Below, in pieces: positions 60,070-64,000 of a DNA stretch of 64,000 bases. Below the pieces are notes generated by a model. That model worked only from the letters and a program-made list of their open reading frames with translations. It was not told the DNA's origin and made no database searches. The number at the start of each line of letters is the position of its first letter. Position 1 is the stretch's first letter. Source of the stretch: Flavobacterium sp. Root186 (GTDB lineage: Bacteria; Bacteroidota; Bacteroidia; Flavobacteriales; Flavobacteriaceae); contig NZ_LMHW01000015.1 in assembly GCF_001428525.1 (NCBI RefSeq), positions 248,352 to 312,351 of the forward strand, read 5' to 3'. Both the position numbers and the translations under genes were made by a program.

Positions 60070-61893
60070 TTAAATATAAATCTCTTTCCCCTGCTCAATA
60101 AACTCCTCTGATTTCTCCTGCATTCCTTTTTCTGCAGCAGCGACATCTCTAATTTCCTGAGATATTTTCATAGAGCAGAATTTCGGTCCACACATAGAAC
60201 AGAAATGAGCGACTTTCGCTCCATCTGCAGGAAGCGTTTCATCATGAAATTCTCTTGCAGTATCAGGGTCTAAAGCTAGATTAAACTGATCTTCCCAGCG
60301 GAATTCAAAACGAGCTTTACTCAAAGCATTATCACGATATTGCGCTCCCGGGTGACCTTTTGCTAAATCTGCGGCATGAGCCGAAATTTTATAAGTAATC
60401 ACGCCATCTTTTACATCTTTTTTATTCGGCAAACCAAGATGCTCTTTTGGTGTTACATAACATAACATAGCACAGCCATACCAGCCAATCATTGCAGCCC
60501 CAATTGCAGACGTAATATGATCGTAACCCGGTGCAATATCTGTAGTTAAAGGACCTAAAGTGTAAAATGGAGCTTCATGGCAATGTTCTAATTGTTTGTC
60601 CATGTTTTCTTTAATCATGTGCATTGGTACGTGTCCCGGGCCTTCAATGAAAACTTGTACATCATGTTTCCAGGCAATTTTGGTCAATTCGCCTAAAGTT
60701 TCTAATTCTGCAAATTGTGCAGCATCGTTAGCATCAGCAATTGAACCGGGACGCAAACCATCTCCCAAAGAAAAAGCAACATCGTATTGTTTCATGATTT
60801 CGCAGATTTCTTCAAAATGGGTATATAAGAAATTTTCTTTATGGTGAAATAAACACCATTTAGCCATAATTGAACCACCACGTGAAACGATTCCCGTTAC
60901 ACGATTTGCAGTTAAATGAATGTATCGAAGTAAAACTCCGGCGTGAATTGTGAAATAAGAAACGCCTTGTTCTGCCTGCTCTATTAAAGTATCGCGGAAA
61001 ATTTCCCAAGTTAAATCTTCAGCAATTCCTTTTACTTTTTCTAATGCTTGATAAATGGGAACGGTCCCAATTGGAACTGGGGAATTACGAATAATCCATT
61101 CTCGGGTTTCGTGAATGTTTTTTCCAGTAGATAAATCCATAATGGTGTCAGCGCCCCAGCGACAAGCCCAAACGGCTTTTTCAACTTCTTCTTCGATAGT
61201 TGAAGTCACAGCACTGTTTCCAATATTGGCATTTATTTTTACCAGGAAATTACGCCCAACAATCATAGGTTCGCTTTCTGGATGGTTGATGTTGTTTGGG
61301 ATTATGGCTCTTCCGCAGGCAACTTCAGAACGAACGAATTCCGGAGTGATTTTGCTTTTTGGTGTATTTGCCCCAAAACTATGACCGCCGTGCTGGCATT
61401 GCATAGCTTTGGTTTGTTCGTTTAAAAGTTCAATACGCTGATTTTCTCGAATCGCTATATACTCCATTTCCGGCGTAATGATTCCTTGTTTGGCATAATA
61501 CAATTGCGTTACGTTTGCGCCTTTTTTAGCTCTTTTTGGCTGATGCAAATATTCAAAACGAAGGTGATTCAGAGTTTCATCTTTCAGTCGGCTTTGACCG
61601 TAATCTGACGTTATTTCGCTTAAAATTTCAACATCATTTCGATCTAGAATCCAACTTTCGCGTAAGCGTGGTAATCCTTTTCTAATATCAATTTTAATAT
61701 TTGGATCTGTGTATGAACCAGAAGTATCATAAACGGTTACTGGCGGATTTTTTTCAACTCCACCATTTGAAAGTTTGGTATCGCTAAGATGAATCTCGCG
61801 CATCGCAACTTTTATGGGATGAATTTCTCCATCAATGTAAACTTTTTTAGAATTAGGAAAAGGGGTTCTGGATATTTGTTCTTCTGTAGTCAT
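60070..61893 (-). CDS. thiC: Phosphomethylpyrimidine synthase ThiC
   Basis: 607-aa radical SAM enzyme making HMP phosphate from aminoimidazole ribotide. C-terminal cluster motif CSMCGPKFCSMK (Cys-x2-Cys-x4-Cys). Other conserved blocks: NANIGNSAVTSTIEEEVEKAVWACRWGADTIMDLSTG, IPIYQALEK-type region, FSLGDGLRPGSIADANDAAQF, EGPGHVPMHM. Typical long ThiC with an N-terminal domain. Follows thiS by 110 nt, a gap with a REP-like palindrome. Confidence 0.97.
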   Translation of the reverse strand: MTTEEQISRTPFPNSKKVYIDGEIHPIKVAMREIHLSDTKLSNGGVEKNPPVTVYDTSGSYTDPNIKIDIRKGLPRLRESWILDRNDVEILSEITSDYGQSRLKDETLNHLRFEYLHQPKRAKKGANVTQLYYAKQGIITPEMEYIAIRENQRIELLNEQTKAMQCQHGGHSFGANTPKSKITPEFVRSEVACGRAIIPNNINHPESEPMIVGRNFLVKINANIGNSAVTSTIEEEVEKAVWACRWGADTIMDLSTGKNIHETREWIIRNSPVPIGTVPIYQALEKVKGIAEDLTWEIFRDTLIEQAEQGVSYFTIHAGVLLRYIHLTANRVTGIVSRGGSIMAKWCLFHHKENFLYTHFEEICEIMKQYDVAFSLGDGLRPGSIADANDAAQFAELETLGELTKIAWKHDVQVFIEGPGHVPMHMIKENMDKQLEHCHEAPFYTLGPLTTDIAPGYDHITSAIGAAMIGWYGCAMLCYVTPKEHLGLPNKKDVKDGVITYKISAHAADLAKGHPGAQYRDNALSKARFEFRWEDQFNLALDPDTAREFHDETLPADGAKVAHFCSMCGPKFCSMKISQEIRDVAAAEKGMQEKSEEFIEQGKEIYI

Positions 61894-61934
61894 AAGGAAA
61901 AGAAGTTATGAGTTATAAGTTATGGATTATGAGT

Positions 61935-61962
61935 TGTAGAGACGCACAGCAGTGCGTCTACG
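61935..61962. repeat. REP-like palindrome, copy 4
   Basis: TGTAGAGACGCAC at 61935-61947, loop AGCA, GTGCGTCTAC at 61952-61961, between thiS and thiC. Beside it, GGAATTTGGAATTTT (61976-61990) repeats the AATTCC-type arm, and CCAATAT/ATATTGG (61964-61999) make a further weak stem. Confidence 0.8.
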
Positions 61963-62003
61963 TCCAATATGAAATTGGAATTTGGAATTTTTATATTGGG
62001 ATT

Positions 62004-62210
62004 TTAGCCTCCTTGTGTGGCAGAAATAATCAAAATTTCGTCAGTTTCTTGTACGAGGAATTCGTTCCATTTGATTTTTGGAACAACGGTGTTGTTGATA
62101 GCAACGGCGATTCCGTTTTGTTTGTGCGGAATTTCGAGATCGAGCAATGATTGAACGCTTAGCGATTCAGCATTGAAATGTTTGGTTTGTTGATTGATTT
62201 TTAGTTCCAT
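62004..62210 (-). CDS. thiS: Sulfur carrier protein ThiS
   Basis: 68-aa ubiquitin-like carrier. It ends with the Gly-Gly tail (ISATQGG) that is thiocarboxylated, and carries the core strands AVAINNTVVPKIKWNEF and QETDEILII. First gene of the thiamine operon. The start codon is preceded directly by AAGAAGGA and is buried in a hairpin downstream of a TPP riboswitch. Confidence 0.93.
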   Translation of the reverse strand: MELKINQQTKHFNAESLSVQSLLDLEIPHKQNGIAVAINNTVVPKIKWNEFLVQETDEILIISATQGG

Positions 62211-62249
62211 TCCTTCTTGAATTAGTATAGAGTTATACTTTAGGAATGG
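62207..62249 (-). promoter_or_regulatory. Hairpin sequestering the thiS ribosome-binding region and start codon
   Basis: On the plus strand CCATTCCT (62207-62214) pairs with AGGAATGG (62242-62249), and inside it AGTATA (62224-62229) pairs with TATACT (62234-62239). On the transcript this covers the GGAATGG at the thiS start. It is a plausible translational expression platform for the TPP riboswitch. Confidence 0.65.
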
Positions 62250-62285
62250 CTACAATTGCGCACATAAATGCGTTCAGAAGTCATC

Positions 62286-62367
62286 TTACTTTTCCCTACG
62301 CTAGTATGAACTAGATCAGGTTCAGAGGGTAAAATCTCAGCCTACAAGTTGTAGACACCCCTAAAGT
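62286..62367 (-). ncRNA. TPP riboswitch (THI element) of the thiamine operon
   Basis: On the minus strand: TAGGGGTGTC, then GGCTGAGATTTTACCC, TCTGAACCTGATCTAGTTCA, and TACTAGCGTAGGGAA. All conserved aptamer segments are present, with a longer variable P3 arm than the plus-strand copy. It lies 76 nt before thiS. Confidence 0.96.
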
Positions 62368-62373
62368 GTGAAG

Positions 62374-62381
62374 CAAATGTA
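62374..62381 (-). promoter_or_regulatory. -7 promoter element of the thiamine operon
   Basis: TACATTTG on the minus strand, exact TAnnTTTG, just upstream of the TPP aptamer and identical to the element at 46606. No clear -33 TTG. Confidence 0.55.
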
Positions 62382-62461
62382 ATAAAATTTTGTTTGGTTG
62401 TTTGAAAAAGTTTTAAGTTTCAGGTTTCAAGTCATCTTTGGAAACTGAAAACTGAGACTGC

Positions 62462-63022
62462 TTACCGGTTCCTTTTCCAGCAATCTTCAGCGTGATCATT
62501 GACCATTCCAGTGGCCTGCATGTGAGCATAAATAACAGTCGAACCAACAAATTTAAAACCTCTTTTTTTTAAATCTTTACTGATTTCGTCAGAAAGTGGA
62601 GTAGTGGCAGGGGCGTCTTTTGAAGTTTTGAGATTGTTTATAATTGGTTTTCCATTAGTGAATTTCCAAATATAATCAGAGAAACTGCCAAATTCTTCCT
62701 GTATTTTCATAAAAGCATGAGCGTTGGAAACAGCCGCTTTTATTTTCAGTTTATTGCGGATGATTCCTGAATTTTGCATTAATTCTTCGATTTTATCTTC
62801 TGAATAAACGGCTATTTTTTTATAATCAAAATGATCGAAAGCATTTCTAAAATTCTCTCTTTTGTTCAAAATAGTAATCCAGCTTAAGCCAGCCTGAAAA
62901 GTTTCTAAAATTAAAAATTCGAATAAAGTAGGGTCATCATAAACCGGAACGCCCCATTCTTCATCATGATATTTTTTATATAAATCGCTGGAAGTGCACC
63001 AGCCGCATCTTATTGGTTCCAT
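62462..63022 (-). CDS. tag: DNA-3-methyladenine glycosylase I
   Basis: 186-aa Tag glycosylase that removes 3-methyladenine. N-terminal RCGWCTSSDLYKKYHDEEWGVPVYDD with zinc-ligand Cys and His; LFEFLILETFQAGLSWITILNKRENF; C-terminal VNDHAEDCWK with the second His and Cys. It is 26 kb from the ada/alkB cluster and belongs to the same repair function but not the same operon. Confidence 0.95.
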   Translation of the reverse strand: MEPIRCGWCTSSDLYKKYHDEEWGVPVYDDPTLFEFLILETFQAGLSWITILNKRENFRNAFDHFDYKKIAVYSEDKIEELMQNSGIIRNKLKIKAAVSNAHAFMKIQEEFGSFSDYIWKFTNGKPIINNLKTSKDAPATTPLSDEISKDLKKRGFKFVGSTVIYAHMQATGMVNDHAEDCWKRNR

Positions 63023-63041
63023 TTTTTTATTTCAAAAGTAT

Positions 63042-63077
63042 AAAAAAACCTCATTTCAGAATGAAATGAGGTTTTTA
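63042..63077 (-). terminator. Terminator of the lipocalin-like gene
   Basis: ACCTCATTTCA, loop GAA, TGAAATGAGGT with A-run on the left and T-run on the right (usable on both strands). Ends the transcript of 63090-63539. Confidence 0.8.
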
Positions 63078-63089
63078 ATTGTAAGAACT

Positions 63090-63539
63090 TTATTTTCTCG
63101 TGTATTCAGTTAAAGCATATATAGTATTGTCATTACCATTAGTAATCTTTAATCTTAATGTTGTTTCATCTAATCGTAAAATCTCATAAATAAATTCGTT
63201 GTTTAAGACGTCTTTGTTTTTTAAGATGTTATTTGATTTTGACCATGTTCCATCATTATTATATTCTTTACATTTTGAATTAACATACTCATATTGTATT
63301 TCTTTATAATTTCCATTTTCTAAAAAATCAATCTGATCATTGCTGCATCCGCCTTCCGGTGTGATTGGTAGTAGAAGTTCAGTACCATTTAAAATGTTTC
63401 CTCTTTTTGTAAGCTCCCATTTACCGATAATTGAAACATCTTGCTTACCACCCCCGTTATCATTGTCATTATTATCATTACTGCTGCATGATGATACAAA
63501 AAGTCCAATAGACATTAATAAAACTGCTAATTTTTTCAT
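63090..63539 (-). CDS. Lipocalin-like lipoprotein
   Basis: 149 aa. Lipobox LFVSSC followed by an Asn/Asp/Gly-rich spacer, then IIGKWELTKRGNILNG, DQIDFLENGNYKEIQY, GTWSKSNNILKNK and LRLDETTLRLKITNG: the repeating pattern of lipocalin-like (DUF5004 or related) domains in Bacteroidota. Ligand and partner unknown. Single-gene unit. Confidence 0.7.
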   Translation of the reverse strand: MKKLAVLLMSIGLFVSSCSSNDNNDNDNGGGKQDVSIIGKWELTKRGNILNGTELLLPITPEGGCSNDQIDFLENGNYKEIQYEYVNSKCKEYNNDGTWSKSNNILKNKDVLNNEFIYEILRLDETTLRLKITNGNDNTIYALTEYTRK

Positions 63540-63638
63540 TGTTACTTAATTTAGTTTAAAATTTATTAAGCAACAAATATAAGTTATTTCTTTAAAAACA
63601 AGTTATAGTTTTATTATTTTTCTTACAAAAAATATGTT

Positions 63639-64000
63639 TTACGTGTTTGTTTCTTTATATGAAGGATCTTGGTCTAAATATTTTTTAATCAAATGATGCC
63701 CTAAATAAATGGCAGGCGTTAATAAAATAGCGATTGATAATTTAAATGTATAGCCAATGAGCCCAGACGAAATAAAGGTGTCAAAATCAATTTTTCCCGG
63801 AAGCCAGAAAGCAATTCCAAGTACAATAAAGGAATCAAATAACTGAGAAATTACGGTAGAACCGGTTGCTCTTAACCATATTTTCTTTTCTCCTGTTCTG
63901 TTTTTGAAAAACCAAAAAATCCATACATCAATTAATTGCGATACCATAAAAGCAATTATGCTTCCGAAAATAATCCACATACTCTGCCCAAAAACAGCTT
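63639..64000 (-). CDS. Queuosine precursor transporter (YhhQ/VUT type), C-terminal part
   Basis: At least 120 residues, running off the right edge. Several membrane helices; the reading frame continues to the edge as AVFGQSMWIIFGSIIAFMVSQ, so the Met at 63980 is internal. Blocks QLIDVWIFWFFKNRTGEKKIWLRA and STVISQLFDSFIVLGIAFWLPG are characteristic of the vitamin-uptake-transporter-like family that imports preQ0 or preQ1. Confidence 0.88.
   Translation of the reverse strand, partial: AVFGQSMWIIFGSIIAFMVSQLIDVWIFWFFKNRTGEKKIWLRATGSTVISQLFDSFIVLGIAFWLPGKIDFDTFISSGLIGYTFKLSIAILLTPAIYLGHHLIKKYLDQDPSYKETNT

Noticed and set aside
61908..62150. Plus-strand 80-aa ORF
   Set aside because: Antisense to thiS and running through the repeat at 61935.
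1..64000. CRISPR array, prophage, integron or rRNA/tRNA genes
   Set aside because: No regularly spaced repeats, phage structural genes, integrase or tRNA-like folds were seen on reading.

Overview
The window looks like a chromosomal segment of a low-GC Bacteroidota, most likely a Flavobacterium. Three things point there. PorU, PorV and GldJ (type IX secretion and gliding) lie together. There is a SusC/SusD polysaccharide utilisation locus (PUL). Several intergenic regions carry the Bacteroidota -7 promoter motif TAnnTTTG instead of sigma70-type boxes. No rRNA, tRNA, CRISPR array, prophage or complete insertion sequence was seen.

Layout. 1-2443 (minus): 5' part of pdhC, pdhA, cdd. 2520-10888: porV and porU (minus), then gldJ and murF (plus). 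10924-31791: a beta-glucan PUL, with a SusR-like membrane regulator facing a SusC/SusD pair, a binding lipoprotein, four GH30 enzymes of two types, GH5-CBM6, GH16, a secreted endonuclease/exonuclease/phosphatase-fold protein and GH3. The enzyme set suggests a beta-1,3/1,6-glucan such as laminarin or fungal wall glucan. 31841-33494: a small hypothetical protein, a NUDIX-type regulator and an MmcQ/YjbR protein. 33497-36148 (minus): a DNA-alkylation repair cluster in which Ada is split over two genes. 36411-40215: SMR exporter, small secreted proteins, ahcY. 40509-42557: phosphopantetheinyl transferase, then a membrane protein plus truncated globin pair beside a Crp/Fnr regulator with an FNR-like palindrome at its promoter. 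42652-46514: GGGP synthase, pnuC, a NadR kinase-DUF4301 fusion and arfB. 46606-48955: TPP riboswitch and TonB receptor. 49002-54739: Rieske-like lipoprotein, greA, HIT protein, orphan histidine kinase, flavin reductase, DUF3127, aat and a MOSC protein. 54736-62367 (minus): TPP riboswitch and the thiamine operon thiS-thiC-tenI-thiD-thiE-thiG-thiH-thiF. 62462-64000 (minus): tag, a lipocalin-like lipoprotein and a partial queuosine-precursor transporter.

How genes work together. The PUL regulator is expected to sense glucan fragments in the periplasm and act at the SusC promoter, where a 17-bp direct repeat lies just upstream of a promoter-like pair. Surface enzymes and SusD feed oligosaccharides through SusC, and GH3 and GH30 enzymes finish the breakdown. 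Thiamine is handled by one synthesis operon and one predicted uptake receptor, each behind its own TPP aptamer, and both have a hairpin that buries the first start codon. The Crp/Fnr-like regulator probably controls the adjacent globin pair.

Most unusual points: a 581-bp unit with 32-bp terminal inverted repeats and a frameshifted GxxExxY gene inside the thiamine operon; the FNR-like site over the globin operon; the NadR-DUF4301 fusion; four copies of a REP-like palindrome; and palindromic or repeat DNA read in frame inside TenI and inside the signal peptide of the TonB receptor. Family names come from recognising motifs by eye; no database search was possible.
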